A stretch of DNA of 64,000 nucleotides from Haliscomenobacteraceae bacterium (GTDB taxonomy: Bacteria > Bacteroidota > Bacteroidia > Chitinophagales > Saprospiraceae). Of this stretch, positions 9,208-18,222 are shown in pieces. The notes below the pieces were generated by a model that worked only from the letters and a program-made list of their open reading frames with translations, was not told where the DNA came from and did not search any database. Position 1 is the stretch's first letter; every line of letters begins with the position of its first letter. A program made the translations under genes and the position numbers. The stretch covers positions 1-64,000 of the forward strand of contig CANMVX010000003.1 in the NCBI GenBank assembly GCA_947501115.1. Direction: 5' to 3'.

Positions 9208-10428
9208 ATGAAAAAATTAACAATGGTTGTATTTTTTGATCAAAGATTAAAATCAGGTGGAAATTTTCAACAGTCACTTAACAATATACTTTTAACTAAG
9301 CACCTAGAAAATGTCAGTTTAGATATTAAATATGTGACTAATTTGACAGAAAACAAAAATTTTCTCAAAAAATATAAAATTGATGCAATTGTTTATTCGC
9401 CAAGTTTATTTAGCAAATTATCATTAAGATTTTGGATAAAATCACCATTCTTTATTTATAAATATTTAAGAAAATTTTTTAAACATAACCACTTTGAATT
9501 TTTTTTAAAAAAATTAAATACGGATATAGTCTATTTTATATCTCAAAGCCAATTTGTAAACTATCTTGAAAGCATAAATTATATTTTTACACTTTTTGAC
9601 TTATGTCACCTAGACTATCCAGAATTTCCTGAGGTCAGTAATTATCGAGAATTTGAAAATAGAGAAAATTTCTTTAAAAAAAATCTTCAAAGAGCTGTTG
9701 CAGTTTTTGTAGACTCTGAATTGGGTAAGAAAAATGCAATGAGTAGATATAATTTAAATCCAGAGAGGGTTTTTATTTTTAAATTTAGCCCTTCCAATAA
9801 TACTAGTTCAAAACATTTGACAGAAAATAATTTAGAATTAGATGTTAAAAAAAAATATAATATTTTATTTGATTTCATTTATTATCCGGCACAATTTTGG
9901 GCTCACAAAAATCATATTTATATTTTAAATGCGGTCAAAATTTTAGAATTAAGTTTTGGAATAAAATTGGCTGTAATTTTTTCTGGAAGTGATTTTGGGA
10001 ATTTGAAATATATAAAAAAAGTAACAAAAATTCTTGAACTTGAAGAAAGAGTGAAGTTTGTAGGTTTTATACCCAATGATGAAATATATTTTCACTACAA
10101 ACAAAGCTTAGCTCTTGTTATGCCAACCTATTTTGGTCCAACAAATTTGCCACCGTTGGAAGCATTTGAAATCTCTGTACCTGTAATATATTCTGATTTA
10201 GAGGGTTTAAGGGATCAAGTGGGGGATGCTGCATTATTAATGGATTTAGATAATCCTGGAAGTTTAGCAAATCATCTTAACAATCTAGTAAAATCAGAAT
10301 TCATTAGGAATAACTTGATAGAGAGAGGTCAAAATCGTTTAGAGCAATTAAATAATAAAGAGGAAAATCTTATAATTTTAAATTCTGTATTAAATAAATT
10401 TAAAATTATAAGATCTTGTTGGGAATAA
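9208..10428 (+). CDS. GT4 family glycosyltransferase
   Basis: The 406-residue GT-B transferase has a C-terminal Glycos_transf_1 domain. 'FVGFIPNDEIYFHYKQSLALVMPTYFG' leads to the retaining-enzyme signature PTNLPPLEAFEISVPVIYSD (about 307-326), followed by GDAALLMDLDNPGSLA. The N-terminal domain is lysine-rich and less conserved. It probably uses a nucleotide sugar made in this locus. It follows the aminotransferase by 25 bp and is followed by the inverted-repeat bounded spacer 10431-10819. Confidence 0.85.
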   Translation: MKKLTMVVFFDQRLKSGGNFQQSLNNILLTKHLENVSLDIKYVTNLTENKNFLKKYKIDAIVYSPSLFSKLSLRFWIKSPFFIYKYLRKFFKHNHFEFFLKKLNTDIVYFISQSQFVNYLESINYIFTLFDLCHLDYPEFPEVSNYREFENRENFFKKNLQRAVAVFVDSELGKKNAMSRYNLNPERVFIFKFSPSNNTSSKHLTENNLELDVKKKYNILFDFIYYPAQFWAHKNHIYILNAVKILELSFGIKLAVIFSGSDFGNLKYIKKVTKILELEERVKFVGFIPNDEIYFHYKQSLALVMPTYFGPTNLPPLEAFEISVPVIYSDLEGLRDQVGDAALLMDLDNPGSLANHLNNLVKSEFIRNNLIERGQNRLEQLNNKEENLIILNSVLNKFKIIRSCWE

Positions 10429-10430
10429 CT

Positions 10431-10819
10431 TTTACTAAAGTTTTTGCCTTGATCAAAAACTTTTAATCATCTGAATTATAGTTTAAACTACTATATTTTT
10501 AAGTGTAAATAACTGGTTTTTACTCAGTTAAATTTTAATCTGTGAATCATTCAAAAATGTAAAAGAACAAATTTATAATTAATAACTACCAGAGATGAAT
10601 ATTGTTTCGTTTCAAATATTATTATAAACCTCTTATCACAACATTAAATCAAATAAACTAGCAAGCGTATTACCTTATTTGATTTAAGATTAGTTGGATT
10701 TTATTTATTTTCAAATAGATAGAAAATAGGATGCTTTAAGTAAATAGAGTAAATTTAACTATTATACATGAAATATCCTTTCAAAAAGGTATGATAATTT
10801 TTTCAAAAACTTTAGTAAA
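10431..10819. mobile_element. 389-bp non-coding element bounded by perfect 16-bp inverted repeats
   Basis: TTTACTAAAGTTTTTG at 10431-10446 is the exact reverse complement of CAAAAACTTTAGTAAA at 10804-10819. The element starts 3 bp after the stop of the upstream glycosyltransferase and ends 5 bp before the start of the FkbM gene, so it fills the whole intergenic gap. It has no reading frame of note. The tips resemble the terminal motif of the IS family at 1043-1065 and of the element at 6011-6106 (ACTAAAGTTTCG). I read it as a relic or non-autonomous mobile element; no clear target duplication was seen. Confidence 0.5.
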
Positions 10820-10824
10820 TTAAA

Positions 10825-11568
10825 ATGTCTAAAATGAATTATTATAAGAATCAGATTAAAAAATTAATTAATCTATTAGGGTGGAATCTTAGTAAGATTA
10901 CTATTTTAAATTCTCATGAGTTACAAGTGAATTATGTAATTCAATTAGTAAAGGCAAACATTATTTTTGATATTGGCGCAAATACTGGTCAGTTCGCACA
11001 GTCAATTCGTAAAGGGGGGTATAAAGGTCAAATTGTAAGCTTTGAGCCTCTATCAGATGCCTGGATAGAACTTAAAAATAATGCAAATAATGATTCAAAC
11101 TGGTTGATTCATGAAAGGGTTGCTATCGGAAATTCAAATGGTGAAATTAAAATAAACATTTCTAATAACTCGGTTTCATCTTCTGTTTTACCTATGTTGA
11201 AACAACATAGCTCTGCAGCTTCTGATTCGGTATATATTGCGGAAGAAACTGTACCTATTGTGACATTTGATTCCATAGCTTCTCAATACTTGAATAATGA
11301 ATCGCATATATTCCTTAAAATAGATACGCAAGGTTTTGAATGGGAAGTACTTGAGGGTGCAAAAGATACGTTACATTTGGCAAAAGGTGTTATAGTCGAG
11401 CTATCTCTTGTTCCTTTATATGATGGCCAAAGGCTTTGGAAAGATATAATAAATAAATTGGAAAACGAGGGGTTTACTTTGTGGGCACTTCAGGAAGTAT
11501 TTACTGATCCAAATACTGGTCAATCTCTTCAATTTGATGGTATATTTATAAAAAATAAGCTTCTCTAG
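10825..11568 (+). CDS. FkbM family SAM-dependent methyltransferase
   Basis: The 247-residue protein carries the FkbM-family SAM loop FDIGANTGQFAQSI (about 49-62), then VSFEPLSDAW, and LKIDTQGFEWEVLEGA (about 165-180), the diagnostic end of the domain. Members O-methylate sugars and polyketides, and here a glycan hydroxyl is the natural target. A GT2 gene follows 24 bp later. The start lies directly after the inverted-repeat element, so transcription may begin within that element. Confidence 0.85.
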   Translation: MSKMNYYKNQIKKLINLLGWNLSKITILNSHELQVNYVIQLVKANIIFDIGANTGQFAQSIRKGGYKGQIVSFEPLSDAWIELKNNANNDSNWLIHERVAIGNSNGEIKINISNNSVSSSVLPMLKQHSSAASDSVYIAEETVPIVTFDSIASQYLNNESHIFLKIDTQGFEWEVLEGAKDTLHLAKGVIVELSLVPLYDGQRLWKDIINKLENEGFTLWALQEVFTDPNTGQSLQFDGIFIKNKLL

Positions 11569-11592
11569 AAATTATTAGTTTCGGTAACTTTA

Positions 11593-12342
11593 ATGCCTCA
11601 TATTCCTTATTTCTCCATCATTACCGTTTGTTTAAACTCGGAAAAAACACTGGCAAGAACCATTGATAGTATTCGAAACCAAACATTTCGCGATGTAGAA
11701 TATATTGTCATCGATGGTGGGTCAACAGATAGTACCATTTCAATAATTAATGACAATAAGGATATTATTGATATATTTCATTCAGGTAAGGATCATGGTA
11801 TTTATGATGCTATGAATAAAGGACTATCATTGGCAACCGGAAAATGGATTGGCATCATCAATAGTGACGATTGGTATGAACCACATACTTTTCAAACTAT
11901 TTTTGACCTATCTAAAAATATGAATGAGGGGGTTATCCATGGTTTGTGTAGGTATTATAAAGGGAGAAAGGTAGATAAAGTTATGGGTATCCATCATAAT
12001 AATTTAAGGGAGATGGCTATCTGTCACCCAACTTGCTTTGTTTCCAGTGCTCTGTATCAGAAATATGGAAACTTTAATACAAATTTTACCATTGCCGCCG
12101 ATTATGACTTACTTCTTCGCTTTTATCTGAAAGGAGTTGATTTTTTGTTTTTAGAGAAAATATTAGCAAACTTTACCTTAGGAGGTTTTTCTAGTTCGGA
12201 ATTTGTTCGTATTGATGCGCTAAACGTTAGAAGAAATCATAATGTGGTTAGTTCAAAAACGTATATTGCCTTTTATTTATATCATTCTGCTTATAGGCTG
12301 ATTCATTTTTTTACATTTAATAAACTTAAGACAATTCCTTGA
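11593..12342 (+). CDS. GT2 family glycosyltransferase (WcaE-like)
   Basis: The 249-residue single-domain GT-A enzyme reads PYFSIITVCLNSEKTLART, then VIDGGSTDST (about 37-46), GIYDAMNKGLSLATG and IGIINSDDWYEP with the DxD-like SDD (about 91-93). This layout is shared with WcaE-type transferases of colanic-acid-like clusters. The stop codon shares bases with the TTG start of the dead gmd copy that follows (TTGA overlap), which shows that this gene and gmd once formed one operon. Confidence 0.85.
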   Translation: MPHIPYFSIITVCLNSEKTLARTIDSIRNQTFRDVEYIVIDGGSTDSTISIINDNKDIIDIFHSGKDHGIYDAMNKGLSLATGKWIGIINSDDWYEPHTFQTIFDLSKNMNEGVIHGLCRYYKGRKVDKVMGIHHNNLREMAICHPTCFVSSALYQKYGNFNTNFTIAADYDLLLRFYLKGVDFLFLEKILANFTLGGFSSSEFVRIDALNVRRNHNVVSSKTYIAFYLYHSAYRLIHFFTFNKLKTIP

Positions 12343-12805
12343 AAAAAGCAATTATAACAGGAATTACAGGTCAGGATGGAGCTTTATGAACCTACGCACT
12401 GTAATCTTTCATTACGGTTATCTTGCGGAAAGTAACACTATTATATTTATAACTCAAAAGGTACTACTAGATGATATTTAAAATATAGTAGCTATAATTC
12501 AGTTAAGGTATCTTTAGAAGTACTTGAATTTACTGAATAAAACTGCAACAGTCAGCGATTATAACAATATAATATTTTTAGTTTAAGTAAAGAAATAAGT
12601 TGTGAATATGCCACTTTCGCGAAAAAAGTAATTAAACGAATAAAAAGAAAATGTTTTCAAGTTCATAGGTATGGGGGGCATTAAACTTAATCCTGATAAT
12701 TTAAAAACAATTTAAGTTGAGTGATTTATGGGTTATCTGAAAACCTTGAAATACTTAACTGGCCACCTGAACATGATGGAAAACCCATAGAATTTTTAAA
12801 TGTAC
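12339..12805 (+). pseudogene. Decayed copy of gmd (GDP-mannose 4,6-dehydratase)
   Basis: The first 36 bases after the TTG at 12339 match the start of the intact gmd at 21509 almost base for base ([14 protein letters not shown]), then a stop appears. Further stretches align in order. CGTAATCTTT...TTAT matches the region after DPHTPHRN, and GATGATATTTA..ATATAGTAGC matches [12 protein letters not shown]. The region 12690-12780 matches [18 protein letters not shown]...LNWRPKHD, with LTGH at 12760. More than half the gene is missing and all frames are broken. It is a gene death, not a short protein. Confidence 0.75.
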
Positions 12806-12908
12806 AAAAATAAAAAGTTTAAAATACAAAGATATTCATAATAAGCTCTAAAGATCAAAACTACAAGAGGTTAAGAATATCAATTCACCAAAAATATAAC
12901 TTAAAAAA

Positions 12909-13628
12909 ATGGCTACTAAATTTGGATTTTTATCAAAGTTAAATTTCCTTCAAGACTGGGTTTCTATATTTATCTCTAAGGTCAATCCTGCAATTATTCA
13001 TAATGTTGAAAAATATTATATTATAAAAAAAGTACATTACTTGTCAGCAATTGAAGACATAGAAGGGGATTATTTAGAGTTTGGTGTTTATACAGGAAGT
13101 TCATTTTGTCACTCATTGCGTTGTTCTAAACATACTGAAAAATTGAACCCTCATGTAGCAAAAACTAAATTTTATGGTTTTGATTCATTTTCTGGTTTTG
13201 GTAACATAGAAGAAGATGATAAACATCCATTTTACACTGATTCTAATTTTGAAACGAGCTTTATTAATGTTAATAATCGTGTTAAAAGAGTATCAAATGG
13301 ATATATTTTCAAACTAGTTAAAGGCTTCTTTAGTGAAACTTTAAAACAAGGTGCATTAAGTTTAGGAATAAAGCAATCTAGAATAATTTTTATAGACAGT
13401 GATACATATTCTAGTGCAAATGATGCGCTAAACTTTTGTATTCCTACCATTGTAGCTGGAACCTTCATTATAATTGATGATTTTTTTTCATATAAAGGAA
13501 GTTTAGAAAAAGGTGTAGCCAGAGCGTTTAATGAATTTTTGATAAATGCTAATATTGAGGTTAGGGAAGTTTTTACATATGGAATGGGAGGAAAAGTATT
13601 TGTAGTTTCGAAAAGGAATGATAAATAA
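12909..13628 (+). CDS. TylF/MycF-like class I SAM methyltransferase
   Basis: The 239-residue protein has GDYLEFGVYTGSS (about 52-64) as SAM loop, then FYGFDSFSGFGN, which is characteristic of macrocin O-methyltransferase (TylF) relatives. IIFIDSDTYSSA (about 158-169) and FIIIDDFFSYKG (about 185-196) carry the metal and catalytic aspartates. It would O-methylate a sugar in a metal-dependent way. The 100 bp upstream hold the end of the gmd relic and no clear promoter. The GtrA fusion gene begins 36 bp downstream. Confidence 0.8.
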   Translation: MATKFGFLSKLNFLQDWVSIFISKVNPAIIHNVEKYYIIKKVHYLSAIEDIEGDYLEFGVYTGSSFCHSLRCSKHTEKLNPHVAKTKFYGFDSFSGFGNIEEDDKHPFYTDSNFETSFINVNNRVKRVSNGYIFKLVKGFFSETLKQGALSLGIKQSRIIFIDSDTYSSANDALNFCIPTIVAGTFIIIDDFFSYKGSLEKGVARAFNEFLINANIEVREVFTYGMGGKVFVVSKRNDK

Positions 13629-13664
13629 AATTTTACAACAAAAGTTAATCCATTATTTATCAAA

Positions 13665-14717
13665 ATGAAAAGAATTAAATTTTTGTATTATAGATATAGA
13701 TTTCTGTTTTTCTACATTTTATTCGGTTTTATATCTCTTTGTGTAGAATTAGTCGTTTTAAAATTCTTAACTTATTTCCATATTTCTTTTTTCATTAGTG
13801 TAATTTTTTCCTTAATCATTGGAATATTAGTAGCATTTTTTTTAAACGTTAGATATAATTTTCATATAACTAAATCCAAAAGAAGAAGAGCGCTTTTATA
13901 CTTCTCGATAATATCAGGTATTGCATTTTCTTTTCAATTATTGCTTAGAAAAAGGTTTGAAGATTATGGTATTAACATGGATTTTTCAAGATTTTTTTTT
14001 GCTGCAGTATTTTTTTTATTTTCATATATTCTACATAGAAAATATTCTTTCAAAGAATACAAAAAAGTTGGTGTCGCAATTTACGCAGATGGGGTAGAGG
14101 ATATAAAATTAATATTCAATAAAATATCAAATATTTCAGATTTTATCCATCTAGATATTGTGGATAAAACTTATAATCCTAATTGTAAGGATGTTAAAGC
14201 TTATCGCGCTGAAGCAGTCAGAGCCTATTGGCAAAACAAAAAAATAGAGGTTCATATTATGTCTAGAAATCCTTCAGTATGGCTGGATGATCTACTTCCC
14301 TATGTCGATATAATTTATATTCATCCAACAATGGATGAAATTTTATCTGAGGTTATTGATAAAATTAATTTAAAAAATGTAAAGGCAGGAATAGCATTAA
14401 CTGTTAATGAACCTTTAGAAATTATTGATTCCTATATTGAAACAAACAAAGTTAATCATATATTATTATTAGCCATACCTAAACCCGGTTTTTCAGGTCA
14501 AAAATTTGATTTTTCAGCTCTCCAATTACTTGAAATGTTAAATGCCCATAAAAATCGTTCGAAATTTGAAATTTGTGTGGATGGAGGTGTAAACGCTTTA
14601 ACAGTAAAATATTTAAATGTTGAGTCAGTGGTTTCTGGTTCTTATATTTTAGGAGCTCAAAATCCAATTGAAAATATTATGCATTTACAAACTTCTGGAG
14701 AGTATGCAAAATATTAA
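13665..14717 (+). CDS. GtrA-like membrane domain fused to ribulose-phosphate 3-epimerase-like domain
   Basis: Residues 1-125 hold four hydrophobic helices in the pattern of GtrA proteins, which are thought to move polyprenyl-phosphate sugars across the membrane. Residues 135-345 are a TIM barrel of the ribulose-5-phosphate 3-epimerase family. FIHLDIVDKTYNPN (about 157-170) keeps His and Asp of HxDxxD, VHIMSRNP (about 196-203) keeps the second metal His, PKPGFSGQKF (about 271-280) is the phosphate loop, and VDGGVN (about 304-309) holds the fourth metal ligand. The usual N-terminal Ser (APSxLxxD) is replaced by AIYADG. The barrel keeps its metal set, so it is probably active. The next gene starts 14 bp before this stop. 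I know of no standard enzyme with this layout. Confidence 0.75.
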   Translation: MKRIKFLYYRYRFLFFYILFGFISLCVELVVLKFLTYFHISFFISVIFSLIIGILVAFFLNVRYNFHITKSKRRRALLYFSIISGIAFSFQLLLRKRFEDYGINMDFSRFFFAAVFFLFSYILHRKYSFKEYKKVGVAIYADGVEDIKLIFNKISNISDFIHLDIVDKTYNPNCKDVKAYRAEAVRAYWQNKKIEVHIMSRNPSVWLDDLLPYVDIIYIHPTMDEILSEVIDKINLKNVKAGIALTVNEPLEIIDSYIETNKVNHILLLAIPKPGFSGQKFDFSALQLLEMLNAHKNRSKFEICVDGGVNALTVKYLNVESVVSGSYILGAQNPIENIMHLQTSGEYAKY

Positions 14718-16719
14718 CATTTTAAAGGAGAAGATTAAGGCTGTAATTGTCGATAAACTTTCGCCAACAGAAGGTTTAACTTCTATTACTTTTGTAGGTT
14801 CTTTTGAATCATCAATGGATTTAAGTTTAATCAGTGACATAGATATAGTTGTTATTGTTAATGAGCTTTCAGCATCGATATTTGATGAGATTCAAAATGC
14901 TGCCAGTTCAATTGAAGGAGTAGATTTAGGATTAGATGACTACACTATCAAGCTGAATATGGCTTTCGGTCCTTTGAAATTTAATGACAATAAGACTGTT
15001 GTTTTTCATATTATGGTTTATGATGTTGTTGGTCATCGGAAGCATGTTTTGGAAAGTCCTTTTACTTGTTTGGATTGGGAGTTTTATCCTGCTATTTATG
15101 GTAAGAATTTATCTGAAATTTATCCTGCTTCAGGGGTTCAATTGGATGATTTAGCCAGTTCAAGGAGAGGATTAATGTCTTATTTGGATGATTTGAAAAA
15201 AAACGTAATAACTTACAGAGAGTATGATTTTTCGACAGTACCCTATTCTGAAAAAAAAATAGATTTTCAAATTGATGACAGACATAAAAAAGAATATGCT
15301 TATCATGTATTAAAATTTTTGCAGCTTAACTTACTGAAGGTTTTATTTCAAGTTAATATTAGATACACAATTGCAACACTAACAGAAAATTTTAGTTCTT
15401 TAAATCCTTCTTTTAGGACTTACGCTGAATTTTTATTTGAATTACATCTTTGGAAATATGAAAAAGCAAAAGAACCAAGTGAAATTTTTAAAAGACTAGA
15501 GGAATTTATAATAGATCTATCTACTTGGCTGAATGGTTTATCTTTGATTGAACTAAGTTTTATTAGACATGGAAGAACTGAATTGAATGATGGAAGTTTT
15601 CTTGGCGTTCGCCGTAATCCTTCAGTGGATATTTCATTCAAAGATATAAAATATGATGAATATTTTGATGAGGTGTACACAGGAACATTGCGAAGAACCA
15701 TAGAAACTGGTATGCTTCTGAAATACGATGAAATTTATCAAAATGAATTATTAAATGAGATTGATTACGGATTAGCAGAAGGATTAACTTTAAGTGAGTT
15801 AAGTATTAAATATCCTGAACTTGTAAAATCTTGGCGAAAATATGAAGATCCAAAATTTCCTGAAGGTGAAAACCAAATGGATGTGAGTATAAGGCTTCAA
15901 AAATTTCTGAGGGATGGCTTTTTTAAAAAAAAGACAGCTGTAGTAACTCATAACGTAGTCTTGAGAACATTAATAGGGAATCTATATAATCAAAAAGTGT
16001 ATAATTGGTATAAAATGAATATAAACCATCTTGAAGTCCATAATATACTTATGTTTCAGGGTATTTTAATACCTAATTTCACAAAAGAACAACAAAAGAA
16101 GTATAAAGATGAAATAGTAGGATTTAAAGGGCCAATTACTAAATATGGTGTTTTTTGGATTCCGAGTGAAAAATTAAGGCATTATGTTGAATTTTGGAAA
16201 AATAAATTTCGAGAAGTGGAGCCAGATGCTATTTTTTTAGAACATCCCGTTCATGCTACTTTTTTTTTATTCAACGGTTTTGAACATGATCAATCCGAAA
16301 TTATTTCGAGCATTAAAAATGTAAAAATTAATTTCTTAGTGGATTCCTGGAAAATATTTGAGAATGATTTGGTAACACAAGGAGATTCATTATCTATAGG
16401 GTTAGTACCAAATTCACCTGCTTTTGAATTTCAACGACAATTAGCAGAATCACTTTTAAATTTTATAAATAAACCTGTTTTTTATAATAACAATTGGGAA
16501 GGTAAATACAAGGAATCTTATGAGCTTTACGGTTTTCCGTTTGTAGGCAGTCATTGGATTCCACATCTTACTATAGCATCAGTTAAAAAAGAGGGTAAGA
16601 AATTAATAGAGACAATCAAAAAAACAAAAATAAATTTAAGGAACGAAGAAATCAATGGAAGTTTAGCTCTATTTAAAATATTAGGTGATCATCATCAACT
16701 TATTCATTCATGGGAATAA
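14704..16719 (+). CDS. Three-domain protein: nucleotidyltransferase + histidine phosphatase + 2H phosphoesterase-like
   Basis: I start at the ATG at 14704 (671 residues), which overlaps the previous stop; an earlier ATG at 14668 would add 12 residues inside the upstream gene. Residues 28-52 read TFVGSFESSMDLSLISDIDI, a pol-beta nucleotidyltransferase GS...DxD site. Residues 283-420 are a histidine phosphatase: FIRHGRTELND with the phospho-accepting His (about 288), TLRRTIETG and AVVTHNVVLR with the second His. The C-terminal 180 residues carry two H-x-T motifs, HATFFLF (about 517) and HLTIAS (about 621), spaced as in 2H phosphoesterases. All three domains act on phosphate esters, which fits a role in making or clearing a phosphorylated sugar intermediate for the neighbouring nucleotidyltransferase. 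The third domain is the least certain. Confidence 0.7.
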   Translation: MQNINILKEKIKAVIVDKLSPTEGLTSITFVGSFESSMDLSLISDIDIVVIVNELSASIFDEIQNAASSIEGVDLGLDDYTIKLNMAFGPLKFNDNKTVVFHIMVYDVVGHRKHVLESPFTCLDWEFYPAIYGKNLSEIYPASGVQLDDLASSRRGLMSYLDDLKKNVITYREYDFSTVPYSEKKIDFQIDDRHKKEYAYHVLKFLQLNLLKVLFQVNIRYTIATLTENFSSLNPSFRTYAEFLFELHLWKYEKAKEPSEIFKRLEEFIIDLSTWLNGLSLIELSFIRHGRTELNDGSFLGVRRNPSVDISFKDIKYDEYFDEVYTGTLRRTIETGMLLKYDEIYQNELLNEIDYGLAEGLTLSELSIKYPELVKSWRKYEDPKFPEGENQMDVSIRLQKFLRDGFFKKKTAVVTHNVVLRTLIGNLYNQKVYNWYKMNINHLEVHNILMFQGILIPNFTKEQQKKYKDEIVGFKGPITKYGVFWIPSEKLRHYVEFWKNKFREVEPDAIFLEHPVHATFFLFNGFEHDQSEIISSIKNVKINFLVDSWKIFENDLVTQGDSLSIGLVPNSPAFEFQRQLAESLLNFINKPVFYNNNWEGKYKESYELYGFPFVGSHWIPHLTIASVKKEGKKLIETIKKTKINLRNEEINGSLALFKILGDHHQLIHSWE

Positions 16720-16727
16720 AGAATCAG

Positions 16728-17504
16728 ATGAAAATAAATCTTGTACCAATGGCTGGTGAGGGTCAAAGATATAAAGATGCAGGATTTATAATTCCTAAAC
16801 CATTTATCGATGTAGATGGAATTCCCATGGTTGTTCGTGCTTGTAAAGCGTTGCCTCAGGCGGATAAAAATATTTTTGTATGCAGAAAACACCATTTAGA
16901 AGATTACCCAATTAAAGATATTTTAGAAAAGTATTTGAATAATGTAGTAGTTGTAACCATTGATGAATTAACTGAAGGGCAAGCAATTACTTGCATGGCG
17001 GCAAGAGATTATATTCCTGATGATGCTATATTAAATATTGGAGCTTCTGATAACGATATGATATATGACGAAAGGGTTGTAGATGAAATGTATAAAAATA
17101 CAGATTTAGATGGTTGGATTTGGACATTTAGAGATAATCCTGCAGTTCTTCAAAATCCAAAAATGTATGGTTGGGTAGAAACTGAAACCAAAACAAATAA
17201 AGCAACTCGCGTTAGCTGTAAAATTCCAATTAGCGAAAATCCAATGTCTGATCATGCAATTATAGGTGCATTTACGTTTAAAAAAGCAAAAACTTTTTTT
17301 GATTCTGTAACTGATATGATTGAGTCGAATTTTAGAATAAATAATGAGTTTTATGTTGATGTAGCTTTTGATTTTGCAATAAAGTCAGGCTTTAATATGC
17401 ATGTTTACGAAGTAAATCAATATATATGTTGGGGTACTCCTCAAGATTATAAAGAATATCAGTATTGGCTGGCATATTTTAAAAAAAGGATAAAGGATGT
17501 TTAA
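16728..17504 (+). CDS. Sugar nucleotidyltransferase (NTP_transferase)
   Basis: The 258-residue protein starts best at the ATG at 16728, 8 bp after the previous stop. It opens NLVPMAGEGQRYKDAGF and IPKPFIDVDGIPMVVRA, the G-x-G-x-R...PKP signature of sugar-1-phosphate nucleotidylyltransferases. NIGASDNDMIYD supplies an acidic metal site where GxD is usual. YGWVET and IIGAFTFKKAKTF follow. Its short length and divergent start resemble the cytidylyltransferase-like enzymes of Campylobacter capsule loci more than RmlA or GlmU. The activated compound is unknown; neighbours suggest a pentose, a pentulose or another small phosphate. Confidence 0.75.
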   Translation: MKINLVPMAGEGQRYKDAGFIIPKPFIDVDGIPMVVRACKALPQADKNIFVCRKHHLEDYPIKDILEKYLNNVVVVTIDELTEGQAITCMAARDYIPDDAILNIGASDNDMIYDERVVDEMYKNTDLDGWIWTFRDNPAVLQNPKMYGWVETETKTNKATRVSCKIPISENPMSDHAIIGAFTFKKAKTFFDSVTDMIESNFRINNEFYVDVAFDFAIKSGFNMHVYEVNQYICWGTPQDYKEYQYWLAYFKKRIKDV

Positions 17505-18222
17505 TTTATCCATAGTAATACCTTGTTATAATGAGTCTAAGTCATTACCTAGATTAATGCTAGCTTGTTCGAATGCTTGCAAGGGAAGGAATGATATTCA
17601 ATTCATTTTTGTCAATAATGGATCTAATGATGACACACAAATTGTTTTAGATCAATTATTAAGTCAAGAAAACTATGCCTTTGGAAAATCTATAAAAGTA
17701 CCGATAAACAAAGGTTACGGATTTGGTATTTTACAAGGATTAGCAGCTGCTGAGGGAAAAATTTTATCCTGGACTCATGCTGATTTACAAACGGATCCCA
17801 AAGATGTAGTTCTTGCCTATGAGTTATATAAAAAGGAATTAGACTCAAACCATTGCATTATAAAAGGTGAGAGAAAAGGGAGAAAACTTTTTGATAATAT
17901 CTTTACCGGAGGAATGTCATTAATTTCTTCTTTACTATTAAATCAAAAATTATGGGATATAAATGCACAACCTAAAATTTTTCATCGGGATTTCATGAAT
18001 TATCTTACAAAAGCTCCTTACGATTTTTCTTTAGATTTATATTTACTTTATGTAGCTAGTAGAATGAAAATTTCTATTCATTCGTTTCCTGTTTTTTTTT
18101 CAAATAGAGAATTTGGAGAAGCAAAGGGTGGGGGAACATTAAGAGGAAAATTCAAATTGGTTAAACGTACAATATCGTATATCATGGTATTAAGGAGGGA
18201 TATTATTAAAGGAAATCGTTGA
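17497..18222 (+). CDS. GT2 family glycosyltransferase (DPM1/ArnC-like)
   Basis: The 241-residue protein reads LSIVIPCYNESKSLPRL, then FVNNGSNDDT, VPINKGYGFGILQGLAAAEG and LSWTHADLQTDP, where the Asp of HADLQTD (about 95) replaces the DxD of GT2 enzymes. The arrangement resembles polyprenyl-phosphate sugar synthases such as DPM1. That would suit the GtrA domain encoded four frames upstream, since GtrA partners with such synthases. It overlaps the nucleotidyltransferase gene by 8 bp and shares TGATG with the next gene. Confidence 0.8.
   Translation: MFNLSIVIPCYNESKSLPRLMLACSNACKGRNDIQFIFVNNGSNDDTQIVLDQLLSQENYAFGKSIKVPINKGYGFGILQGLAAAEGKILSWTHADLQTDPKDVVLAYELYKKELDSNHCIIKGERKGRKLFDNIFTGGMSLISSLLLNQKLWDINAQPKIFHRDFMNYLTKAPYDFSLDLYLLYVASRMKISIHSFPVFFSNREFGEAKGGGTLRGKFKLVKRTISYIMVLRRDIIKGNR

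Noticed and set aside
10486-10502. TAGTTTAAACTA palindrome as a third GntR operator
   Set aside because: It shares only the GTTTAAAC core; the ATG/CAT arms are absent and it lies in a mobile element 40 kb from the regulon.
12339-12390. Short peptide from the TTG start of the gmd relic
   Set aside because: The frame ends within about 16 codons and later parts of gmd are in pieces; it is a pseudogene remnant.
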